A stretch of DNA of 14,467 nucleotides, taken from Clostridiales bacterium UBA4696 (lineage in GTDB: Bacteria; Bacillota; Clostridia; Oscillospirales; Oscillospiraceae). Below, one piece after another: positions 6,869-13,078 of the stretch. Below the pieces are notes generated by a model, which made no database searches, had not been told where the DNA came from, and saw only the letters and a list, made by a program, of their open reading frames with translations. The position numbers and the translations under genes are program-made. The stretch lies in assembly GCA_002404795.1 (NCBI GenBank), contig DHKK01000200.1:1-14467 (forward strand). The letters are read 5' to 3'. Numbering within the stretch: position 1 is the first letter of the stretch; each line of letters starts with the position of its first letter.

Positions 6869-7852
6869 TCATTCCCCGTCGAACAGCGTCCCCGTCTGGC
6901 GGCGGGCCTGCTCGATGACGGACGCGGTGATTACGCTGTCGCGGTTGCGCTTCTCCGGCTGTGTGCCGGAGGCGATATAGCCTGCGAACTCGCGCAGCTC
7001 GTACATCATGTTGTTGGGCAGCTTCTCGCGGTACGGCAGCTCCACGATCTCACCATTGCGGCGGACGAGCCAGATGCGGCGGATGTGGTTGATGTCGTCA
7101 AGGAGGATGGAGCCGTCCTCGCCCATGAAGGTCGTGGGTGACGCCTGCTTGCAGACCTTGGACCAGATAGCCTCGCAGACGAAGCCCGGATAGCGCAGAA
7201 GCGCGATGCCGCCGGCCTCAAATCCGCTTTCCAGATGATACGCCTCCGCCGACACATGTGCCGGCGCGCCGAACATCGACACGAGCGCGTGGATGGGATA
7301 GCAGCCCATGTCCAAGATCGCCGCGTTGCAGAGCTTCGGGTCAAAGGCGTTGATGCCCTGCTCCCCGGCGCGCACGCGGTCATAGCGGGAGGAATACTGG
7401 GTAAATTCCGCCGTCACGCGGCGGAGCGTCCCGATCTCGGGCAGGGCATCCCGGATGATGGGCAGCGCGTCGTCAAAGACCAGCCGCATGGCCTCGAGAT
7501 AGACCACGCGGTGTTCCTTCGCCGTCTCGATGAGCATCCCGGTCTGTGCCGCCGTCAGGACACCCGGTTTTTCCAGCAGCACGTGCTTGCCGTGCCGCAG
7601 CAGGCACAGGGCCTGTTCAAAGTGGCAGCGGTTCGGGCTGGCGATGTAGGCCGCGTCGAACGTGTCCGCCGCGGCAAAGGCCTCCAGATCGGTATAGACG
7701 GCATCCAGATGATACTTCTCCGCAAACTCCCGGCCCGTCTCCGCAGATCTGGAATAGATCGCCGCCGGGCGCAGCTCCGGCACCTGCTCCATCGCCGCCA
7801 GCAGCCAGTCCACGACAAAATTCCGCCCGATGATCCCAACGCGAATGGTCAT
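6869..7852 (-). CDS. Gfo/Idh/MocA family NAD(P)-dependent oxidoreductase
   Basis: This 327-residue protein belongs to the Gfo/Idh/MocA family of NAD(P)-dependent dehydrogenases acting on sugars, inositols or related polyols; its substrate cannot be told. The N-terminal Rossmann fold starts at VGIIGRNFVVDWL (5-17). The family's EKP motif is at 94-96 (LLEKPG), with its usual catalytic-site lysine. A conserved C-terminal-domain motif DMGCYPIHAL lies at 181-190. The frame stays open well upstream, but ATG at 7852 is preceded by GGAGGGAAC and gives the canonical N-terminus, so the upstream extension is rejected. It is the last gene of a probable operon with pncB and the CYTH gene, 61 bp after pncB. 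Sharing an mRNA with an NAD salvage enzyme is suggestive but does not reveal a substrate. Confidence 0.9.
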   Translation of the reverse strand: MTIRVGIIGRNFVVDWLLAAMEQVPELRPAAIYSRSAETGREFAEKYHLDAVYTDLEAFAAADTFDAAYIASPNRCHFEQALCLLRHGKHVLLEKPGVLTAAQTGMLIETAKEHRVVYLEAMRLVFDDALPIIRDALPEIGTLRRVTAEFTQYSSRYDRVRAGEQGINAFDPKLCNAAILDMGCYPIHALVSMFGAPAHVSAEAYHLESGFEAGGIALLRYPGFVCEAIWSKVCKQASPTTFMGEDGSILLDDINHIRRIWLVRRNGEIVELPYREKLPNNMMYELREFAGYIASGTQPEKRNRDSVITASVIEQARRQTGTLFDGE

Positions 7853-7872
7853 AGTGTTCCCTCCATAGACGC

Positions 7873-7908
7873 GCATCCGTCCGGCTCTGCCGGGCGGATG
7901 CTGTTTTT
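7873..7908 (+). other. Terminator-shaped hairpin antisense to the pncB-oxidoreductase gap
   Basis: A 12-bp stem (GCATCCGTCCGG at 7873-7884 with CCGGGCGGATGC at 7890-7901, one G-U pair) closes a 5-nt loop and is followed by TGTTTTT on the plus strand. Both flanking genes are on the minus strand, where the same hairpin follows an A-rich stretch and has no T run after it. It could therefore end an antisense transcript, or fold in the minus-strand mRNA between the pncB stop and the next ribosome binding site as a stability or processing hairpin. The structure is certain, the role is not. Confidence 0.6.
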
Positions 7909-7913
7909 CCTGT

Positions 7914-9371
7914 TTAGCTGATCTTTCCGCCCTCGTGCAGCAGCCGGTCCTTGATGTCCCAGAGCTTCTGCGACAGGTCGACGTAGTACGTGTGCGGGTT
8001 GTCGAAGCGCTTGACCTCATCCCAGAGGGTATCGACCTGCTGGGCACAGTAGGCCTGGATCTCGTCCAGCGCCGGCAGCTGGTAGACGAGCTCGCCGCCC
8101 TTAAAAATGGGCACGAGCAGCTCCCTGGCCGTGAAGTTGTAGACCTTCTTGCGCTTCCACGTCGCCTGCGGATCAAAGATCTCCAGATCCCGGCTGTCAT
8201 CGACCGTCTCGTCATGCACGCAGAGATAGTCGGCGATGGCCTTGCCGGTGTCGTTGCCGAAGAGGCGGTAGACCTTTTTGAAGTGCGGGTTCGTGATCTT
8301 GCCGACGTTTTCGCTGATCTTGATCTTGGGGATGATGTTCCCCTGCTCGTCCTCGATGGCCGTCAGCTTGTACACGCCGCCGAAGACCGCCTCGGACTTG
8401 GCGGTGATGAGCCGCTCGCCAACGCCGAACATGTCGATCTGCGCGCCCTGGTTGAGGATGTCCTCGATGATATACTCGTCGAGCGAGTTCGAGCACGAGA
8501 TCTGGCAGGTCTGCCAGCCGGCCTCGTCGAGCATTTTGCGCGCCTTGCGGGTCAGGTAGGTCATGTCGCCGGAGTCAAGGCGGATGCCACACTTCGTCAG
8601 TCCGCGGGGCTTCAGGACCTCGTTGAAGACCCGGATGGCGTTCGGGATGCCGGACCGGAGCGTGTTATAGGTATCGACCAGCAGGGTCGGATTGTCGGGA
8701 TAGGTCTCGCAGTAGGCCTTGAACGCCTCGTATTCCGACGGGAACATCTGTACCCACGAATGGGCCATGGTGCCGCCGGCGGGCACGCCGTAGAGCTGGT
8801 CGGTCAGCGTGCAGGCCGTGCCCTTGCAGCCGCCGATATAGGCCGCGCGCGCACCGTCGACCGCGGCATCGACGCCCTGGGCGCGGCGGGAGCCGAACTC
8901 CAACACCACGCGCCCCTTGGCCGCGCGGACGACGCGGTTGGCCTTGGTGGCGATTAGGCTCTGGTGGTTGAGCGTGAGCAGCAGGAAGGTCTCGACCAGC
9001 TGCGCCTGGATGGCGGGGGCGCGGACGGTCATGATCGGCTCGCGCGGGAAGATGGGCGTGCCCTCCGGCACAGCCCAGATATCGCCCGTAAAGCGGAAGT
9101 CCCGGAGGTAGCTGAGGAAACCCTCGTCAAACATGTTCCGGCTGCGCAGATAGGCGATATCGTCCTCGTCGAAGTGCAGCTGCTGGACATATTCGATGGC
9201 CTGTTCCAGCCCGGCGGCGATGGCGTAGCCGCCGTTATCCGGCACGCTGCGGAAGAAAATATCAAAATAGGTGATGCGGTCCTGCATGCCCTGGACAAAA
9301 TAGCCGTTGCCCATGGTGAGCTCGTAGAAGTCGCAAAGCATGCTGAGATTGGCGTTTTTGTTGATATCCAT
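7914..9371 (-). CDS. pncB: Nicotinate phosphoribosyltransferase
   Basis: The enzyme converts nicotinate and PRPP, with ATP hydrolysis, to nicotinate mononucleotide in the Preiss-Handler NAD salvage pathway in the cytosol. The 485-residue protein has the N-terminal DFYELTMGNGY motif (14-24), EFGSRRAQG (158-166), GGTMAHSWVQMF (199-210) with the conserved active-site His204, and RLDSGDM near residue 265 in the phosphoribosyl-binding barrel. A C-terminal region of the longer Firmicutes-type enzyme follows. The ATG at 9371 has GAGGGGAAC just upstream. It begins 37 bp after the CYTH gene and is followed by the oxidoreductase, so a three-gene operon is likely. It would let the cell use dietary or host nicotinate. 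Confidence 0.96.
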   Translation of the reverse strand: MDINKNANLSMLCDFYELTMGNGYFVQGMQDRITYFDIFFRSVPDNGGYAIAAGLEQAIEYVQQLHFDEDDIAYLRSRNMFDEGFLSYLRDFRFTGDIWAVPEGTPIFPREPIMTVRAPAIQAQLVETFLLLTLNHQSLIATKANRVVRAAKGRVVLEFGSRRAQGVDAAVDGARAAYIGGCKGTACTLTDQLYGVPAGGTMAHSWVQMFPSEYEAFKAYCETYPDNPTLLVDTYNTLRSGIPNAIRVFNEVLKPRGLTKCGIRLDSGDMTYLTRKARKMLDEAGWQTCQISCSNSLDEYIIEDILNQGAQIDMFGVGERLITAKSEAVFGGVYKLTAIEDEQGNIIPKIKISENVGKITNPHFKKVYRLFGNDTGKAIADYLCVHDETVDDSRDLEIFDPQATWKRKKVYNFTARELLVPIFKGGELVYQLPALDEIQAYCAQQVDTLWDEVKRFDNPHTYYVDLSQKLWDIKDRLLHEGGKIS

Positions 9372-9408
9372 GGTGTTCCCCTCATGTTCCGCCGGACGGC
9401 GGTATTGA

Positions 9409-10011
9409 TCATTCTCGTGTCAGTGCCCGGGCGCGCTGCAGCTTGCTGCGCGGCTGCTCGTGAAGATGAAAGCGTTCGGCAAGCGTCTTTGCAAATTCCT
9501 GCACGTCCGCCTCCTCGCCCGCCTGCAGCTCGAGCTCAAGCTCGCACAGAAGCTCCTTCTTCCCGCCGCCGGTCAGTTCGCCGAGATCGCCGCAGAGCGT
9601 GCAGGTCGTCTGCTCCGAGAGCCGGAGCGGCGCTGTGATGCGGGTGAATTTCGCTCCGCAGACCGGCAGCAGCGCCTCCGCGTCCAGACGGCCGATCGCC
9701 TCCGGCGCGCCAAGCTTTGCAAGCTCCGGCAGCGCTTCGTCGAGATATTCGCTCTCCACTTCCCACTCGCCGCGGGTATGGCCCTCGCCGGGCGTCTTCA
9801 TGGTGACGACGCTGCGCTCGTTTTCCGTGCGCAGACGGAGCATCCAGCGGTTTTTCTCCAGCAGACCGTCCTCCGTGTCATAGTAGGTCGTCTGCATCCG
9901 GATATAGGTGAACGGGGCCTGCATCCGGCTGGCGACGGACTCGCTGCAGAGGATGCAGTCGAGCAGCTGCAGATCGCCGACCTCCAGCTTGTATTCGGTT
10001 TCCTTTCCCAA
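9409..10011 (-). CDS. CYTH domain protein (triphosphate tunnel metalloenzyme family)
   Basis: CYTH proteins bind a triphosphate and metals in a beta-barrel tunnel. Members include class IV adenylate cyclases, thiamine triphosphatases and inorganic triphosphatases, and the activity cannot be chosen from sequence alone. The signature ExExK is at the N-terminus (Glu4, Glu6, Lys8 in GKETEYKLE). Further tunnel-type residues follow: YYDTED (43-48), Arg59/Arg61, Lys72, the acidic strand ELELELQ (157-163) and Lys190. I chose the TTG at 10011 (200 residues). GCGAGG lies 9 bp upstream, and the signature then begins at residue 3-4 as usual. The longer reading from ATG at 10050 adds 13 atypical residues, has its only purine-rich site 14 bp away, and would start about 12 nt from the predicted transcription start. 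It is the first gene of the operon with pncB. Confidence 0.85.
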   Translation of the reverse strand: MGKETEYKLEVGDLQLLDCILCSESVASRMQAPFTYIRMQTTYYDTEDGLLEKNRWMLRLRTENERSVVTMKTPGEGHTRGEWEVESEYLDEALPELAKLGAPEAIGRLDAEALLPVCGAKFTRITAPLRLSEQTTCTLCGDLGELTGGGKKELLCELELELQAGEEADVQEFAKTLAERFHLHEQPRSKLQRARALTRE

Positions 10012-10020
10012 AACGGGTAT

Positions 10021-10026
10021 CCTCGC
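10021..10026 (-). promoter_or_regulatory. Ribosome binding site supporting the TTG start of the CYTH gene
   Basis: On the minus strand GCGAGG ends 9 bp before the TTG at 10011. It is modest in strength, but better placed than the GGAGAAAA lying 14 bp from the alternative ATG at 10050. Confidence 0.5.
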
Positions 10027-10068
10027 TTTCAGGCAGACGCCCGCGGGCATCCGCGCAGGATTTTCTCC

Positions 10069-10097
10069 ATTCTACGTCATTTTTCCCATAAACGCAA
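10069..10097 (-). promoter_or_regulatory. Sigma-A-like promoter for the CYTH-pncB-oxidoreductase operon
   Basis: Read on the minus strand, TTGCGT (10097-10092) is followed after exactly 17 bp by TAGAAT (10074-10069), 5 of 6 to the -10 consensus. The start of transcription would be near 10062, leaving a leader of about 50 nt before the TTG start. The rest of the divergent gap up to 10208 is GC-rich, and I find no equally convincing spoIIE promoter in it. Confidence 0.65.
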
Positions 10098-10208
10098 GCG
10101 ACACGCGGATTTTCTTTTCGCGCCGCGCAGGGTTTCCCGCGCCATTTCCCGACCGTTTTCCCGCCGCCCCGGCGGTAAAGTGGACGAAGGAACAAAGGAG
10201 GCGGCGCT

Positions 10209-12242
10209 ATGGACATCAGACACGCGGATCCGGGCGGGCTGCGGCAGCGGCTTTCACAGGTGCTTGCTGCGCGGCCGCTGCTGCGGGGGCTGCTGCGCGC
10301 GCTGGGCGCGGGCGGCTTCTGCTTCGTGCTGGCGGGCGCGGGACTGCTGGACGGGCCTGTGCCGCTGGCGCTCGCGCCGGTGTGCGTGCTGCCGTTCGGC
10401 CCGGCTGCGATCTGCGCGTATCTCGGCGCGGCGGCGGGCTACGCCGTGTTCTGGGGCCTCAGCGCGGCGCTGGAGCCGGTGGCGGCGGGGTTTTTGCTGC
10501 TGGCAGGCAGCTGTCTGCTGGCCGATCTGGTGCCGGACGAGCAGGGCTGGCTCGCCCCGGCCGCGGCGGGCGGGATCTATGCGCTGCTGGGCGTCATCTT
10601 CGTCCTGCGCGCGGACGGCGGGCTGCAGGCGGCGCTGCAGCTCATTTTGCGGCTGGTCTTGCTGACGCTGAGCGTCCGCATGCTCTCGCCCGCCCCGGCA
10701 AACGCACGGCTGCGGCCGTATGCGGCCGCCGTGTGTCTGCTCGCTGGCCTCGTGCGGGTGCAGCTGCCGTTCGGGGTGCCGCTGGCCGTGATCCCGGCGG
10801 CGGCGATCTGCGTGCTGGCCGCGGCCGGGCCGGAGGCGCTGGCCGTCGGCGCGGCCTGCGGGCTGGTATTGGATCTCGGCAGCGTGCCGAGCCCGCCGCA
10901 GACGGCCTGCTTCTGCTTTTCCCTGCTCGCCTGCCGTCTCGCGGCAGGGCGGAAGCTGGCGCGGGCGGCGGTATTTTCGGGGATGTATTTTCTGTGCGTG
11001 CTCGTCTGGGGCGGCGAGCACGCGGGCTGGACGCTCGGGGTGCTGGCGGGCACGCTGCTCGCCTGGCTCCTGCCGCCGCTGCCGGAGCACCCGGCAGCCG
11101 AGACCCGGACCGCCGCCCCGGACGCCCTCGACCAGGCGGCAGACGTGCTGCTCGCGCTCGAGGCGCGGGTGAACCCGGCGCTCCCGGAGCCGCAGACGGC
11201 CCCGGCCCTGATCTTTGACAGCGCGGCCGCCGCCGTCTGCCGCAGCTGCGTGCGGCAGCAGCTGTGCTGGCAGGAACGCGCGGACGAGACCTACCGTCTG
11301 CTCTGCGGCTGCGCAGGGACGATCCTGCGGCAGGGGCAGGCCCGCGAGGGCGATCTGCCGCCCGCGTTCTGTAGCGTCTGCATCCGCGCCGAGGCCTTCC
11401 GCGAGGCCGTCAACCAGGCACTGCGGACGCAGCAGGCGGAGCTTCTGGCCTTCCGCCGCAGCGAGGAAGCCCGGCAGATCGCCTGCGCGCTGCTGGGGCA
11501 TCTGGCGCGGTTCGTGCGCGCGGCCGGGCGCCGGCCCAAAGCGCAGGGCGCGCCGCGCTGGCGGCTCTCGCTCGGCGTGCGGGCGGTCGGGCTGCGGGGC
11601 GATACGCTCTGCGGCGACGCGGGCGCGTGCTTTCAGGTCGGGACGCTGCAGTATGTGCTGCTGTGCGACGGCATGGGCACCGGCGCAGGCGCGAAGGCCG
11701 ACGCGGAGGAGGCCATTTCCCTGCTCCGTGCGATGCTCACCGCCGGCTTCGCCGCGCCGGAGGCGATGGCGCTGCTCAACGAGCTGTATCTGCTGCGCGG
11801 CGACGGCTGCTTCTCCACCATCGACCTGCTCGAGCTCGACCTGTGTACGGCGGAGGGCGTGCTCTACAAATGGGGCTCAGCGCCGTCGTACCTCAAAAAG
11901 GGCGGAAGCGTCAAAAAAATAGGGACAGCCTCACCGCCGCCCGGGCTCGGTGTGGGAGAGGAACACCGGGCCGGAGGCGTCAGACTGTCCTTGCAAAGAG
12001 GAGAGCTGCTGGTGCTTACCACCGACGGCGTGCCGGAGGCTGCGTGTGAGCAGTACCTCCGCGCCTGCGGAGCGCTGTCTCCGCGGGAGCTTGCCGCCGG
12101 GGTCGTCGCATGCGCCAGCGAGTCAGAGCCGGATGACCGGACGGCCGCCGCCGTGCAGCTCGAGCCGGTCTCCCTGCAGCCTCACCATATCACACGGCGG
12201 GCGCGGAATGTGTCGAAAGCGGGGGCCAGACCCCACATTTAG
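10209..12242 (+). CDS. spoIIE: Stage II sporulation protein E (SpoIIE), membrane PP2C phosphatase
   Basis: SpoIIE sits at the asymmetric septum and dephosphorylates SpoIIAA, which frees sigma-F in the forespore. The 677-residue product begins with a very hydrophobic region (about residues 20-292) holding some 8-10 membrane segments. A cysteine-containing linker follows (VCRSCVRQQLCW and FCSVC). The PP2C domain begins near 455. Likely metal-binding acids are Asp470 (CGDAG), Asp487 in LLCDGMGTG, Asp606 in LTTDGVPEA and Asp642-Asp643 in PDDRTAA. It is shorter than the 827-residue Bacillus protein, mainly in the cytosolic middle. AAAGGAG 8-9 bp before the ATG at 10209 fixes the start. The gene is divergent from the CYTH operon. 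After DDRTAAAVQLE a tail of about 24 residues runs into a palindromic repeat that supplies the last codons and the TAG stop. The coding sequence is even richer in G and C than its neighbours. Confidence 0.93.
   Translation: MDIRHADPGGLRQRLSQVLAARPLLRGLLRALGAGGFCFVLAGAGLLDGPVPLALAPVCVLPFGPAAICAYLGAAAGYAVFWGLSAALEPVAAGFLLLAGSCLLADLVPDEQGWLAPAAAGGIYALLGVIFVLRADGGLQAALQLILRLVLLTLSVRMLSPAPANARLRPYAAAVCLLAGLVRVQLPFGVPLAVIPAAAICVLAAAGPEALAVGAACGLVLDLGSVPSPPQTACFCFSLLACRLAAGRKLARAAVFSGMYFLCVLVWGGEHAGWTLGVLAGTLLAWLLPPLPEHPAAETRTAAPDALDQAADVLLALEARVNPALPEPQTAPALIFDSAAAAVCRSCVRQQLCWQERADETYRLLCGCAGTILRQGQAREGDLPPAFCSVCIRAEAFREAVNQALRTQQAELLAFRRSEEARQIACALLGHLARFVRAAGRRPKAQGAPRWRLSLGVRAVGLRGDTLCGDAGACFQVGTLQYVLLCDGMGTGAGAKADAEEAISLLRAMLTAGFAAPEAMALLNELYLLRGDGCFSTIDLLELDLCTAEGVLYKWGSAPSYLKKGGSVKKIGTASPPPGLGVGEEHRAGGVRLSLQRGELLVLTTDGVPEAACEQYLRACGALSPRELAAGVVACASESEPDDRTAAAVQLEPVSLQPHHITRRARNVSKAGARPHI
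12207..12239 (+). repeat. Palindromic, REP-like sequence at the spoIIE 3' end
   Basis: AATGTG (12207-12212) and CACATT (12234-12239) form inverted ends around GGGG-CCAGA-CCCC (about 12222-12234). The unit encodes the last residues of SpoIIE, and its final base is followed at once by the TAG stop. The GGGGTCTGGCCCC-type core resembles short dispersed palindromes seen in many genomes, but no second copy occurs in this window, so its repeat nature is not shown here. Confidence 0.45.
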
Positions 12243-12260
12243 GAAATATTTCCCGACGAA

Positions 12261-12300
12261 ACACAAAATACCGGCTCGAATCGAGCCGGTATTTGTGTCT
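12261..12300. terminator. Bidirectional hairpin terminator between convergent genes
   Basis: A 12-bp perfect stem (12266-12277 with 12283-12294, core CCGGCTC/GAGCCGG) closes the 5-nt loop GAATC and extends four more pairs past one bulged A at 12265. On the plus strand it is followed by a TTTCT-containing stretch (ending spoIIE). On the minus strand its 3' arm continues TATTTTGTGTTTC (ending the three-gene operon). The T runs are broken, so strength is uncertain. Confidence 0.75.
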
Positions 12301-12324
12301 TTCTGTCTGTGCCGCAAGGCCTTC

Positions 12325-12594
12325 TCAGGCGAATGTCCCTCTGGTCACGTCGCCGAGACCGCTCAGCACGCCCATCGCGCCCAGCACCGCGATCAGGATG
12401 ATCGCCAGCACGTAGACGCAGAAATAGCTGCGGGCGTAGTTGCGCCGGTTGAGGTTCTGGCTGCCGATGGCGTGGACGATCAGGAAGATCCATCCGACCA
12501 GCGGCAGGGAATACAGGATCCCGAGCCCGAAATACGTCCAGGGCGACAGCGGCCGGTAGGCCTCCGGCAGGTGCTGCAGTTCAAAATCGTTCAT
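12325..12594 (-). CDS. Small two-helix membrane protein of unknown function
   Basis: I do not recognise a named family with confidence. The 89-residue product has a short hydrophilic N-terminus, a first membrane segment at about 20-43 and a second at about 57-80. The polar loop between them, SQNLNRRNYARSYF (45-58), is basic and probably faces the cytosol. The motif YRPLSPWTYFG before helix 1, and a loop ending in NRRNYARSYF, recur as I recall in small hypothetical proteins of Clostridia. The ribosome binding site GAGGAGGAAG is strong and overlaps the stop of the preceding flavoprotein gene; the genes are 11 bp apart, so they should be co-expressed. No signal peptide or catalytic motif is visible. 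Confidence 0.82.
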   Translation of the reverse strand: MNDFELQHLPEAYRPLSPWTYFGLGILYSLPLVGWIFLIVHAIGSQNLNRRNYARSYFCVYVLAIILIAVLGAMGVLSGLGDVTRGTFA

Positions 12595-12605
12595 ACGCTT
12601 CCTCC

Positions 12606-13073
12606 TCAGCTTCGTTCCTTGCAGGCAAGCTCCGCCACGTCCAGGCGGAACACCGCGACGTGCTGCGCCTGCTCGTCTGTGAACGCAAAGCTCTTTTCCG
12701 GTTCATAATGCGCCATGATGGCGGCGAGCGCCTGTTTTTTCTCCTCCATGTCCGTCACCTCGCCGATCCGGCCCGTGCCGATGACGCTCTGGTAGCGGCA
12801 GGAATAGCTGCAGCCGGTCGTTCCCTCGACCAGCGCGTAGCTGCAGTCGAGCTCAAAGCCGACCTTCGGCCGCGCCGCGATAAGCGCGGCCTTGCGCCCC
12901 TCCTTCGCACCGTGGAAATAAAACCGGTCCGGCGTACCGGGGACGAAGGCAAAGCTCAGGGGGACGATGTACGCGCCGTCCGGGTCGGAAAACCCGACGC
13001 GGCAGCAGTGGCAGGCATCCAGGATCCGCAGGATCTTCCCGCGGTCCGTGACCGCGCGTTCCGCTCTTCGCAT
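12606..13073 (-). CDS. Pyridoxamine 5'-phosphate oxidase family protein (NimA-like flavoprotein)
   Basis: The 155-residue product has the split-barrel FMN-binding fold of the pyridoxamine-phosphate-oxidase-like superfamily, of the type often annotated as NimA (5-nitroimidazole reductase-like). Visible family features are the N-terminal MRRAERAVTDRGKILRIL, YIVPLSFAF (35-43), FYFHGAKEGRK (51-61, a likely FMN phosphate contact region) and YQSVIGTGRI (94-103). It is unlikely to be a true PdxH, which is longer and has different C-terminal motifs. The actual substrate is unknown, and resistance to nitroimidazoles should not be assumed. The start lies 5 bp after the galactokinase stop without a clear ribosome binding site, so translation probably depends on coupling. 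It is unusually cysteine-rich for this family (Cys21, 23, 24, 77, 88, 92 and 151). Confidence 0.85.
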   Translation of the reverse strand: MRRAERAVTDRGKILRILDACHCCRVGFSDPDGAYIVPLSFAFVPGTPDRFYFHGAKEGRKAALIAARPKVGFELDCSYALVEGTTGCSYSCRYQSVIGTGRIGEVTDMEEKKQALAAIMAHYEPEKSFAFTDEQAQHVAVFRLDVAELACKERS

Positions 13074-13078
13074 ATGCG

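Noticed and set aside
7853..8215. Upstream extension of the oxidoreductase reading frame (to 448 residues)
   Set aside because: It overlaps the 3' part of pncB in another frame, and its residues are Arg/Ser-rich shadow coding. ATG 7852 has GGAGGGAAC and gives the family's N-terminus.
10093..10103. Possible Spo0A box (TGTCGCT on the minus strand) upstream of spoIIE
   Set aside because: Only 5 of 7 positions fit TGTCGAA, and no matching promoter with the expected spacing could be found.
10254..11501. Long minus-strand open frame opposite spoIIE (415 codons)
   Set aside because: Arg/Gln/Ala-rich composition typical of antisense frames in very GC-rich DNA; SpoIIE is well supported on the plus strand.
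11915..11995. AGGGACAG and ACTGTCC motifs inside spoIIE, as a possible inserted repeat
   Set aside because: The protein reads continuously through the segment (APSYLKKGG to GELLVLTTDG) as expected for SpoIIE, so the motifs are ordinary coding sequence.
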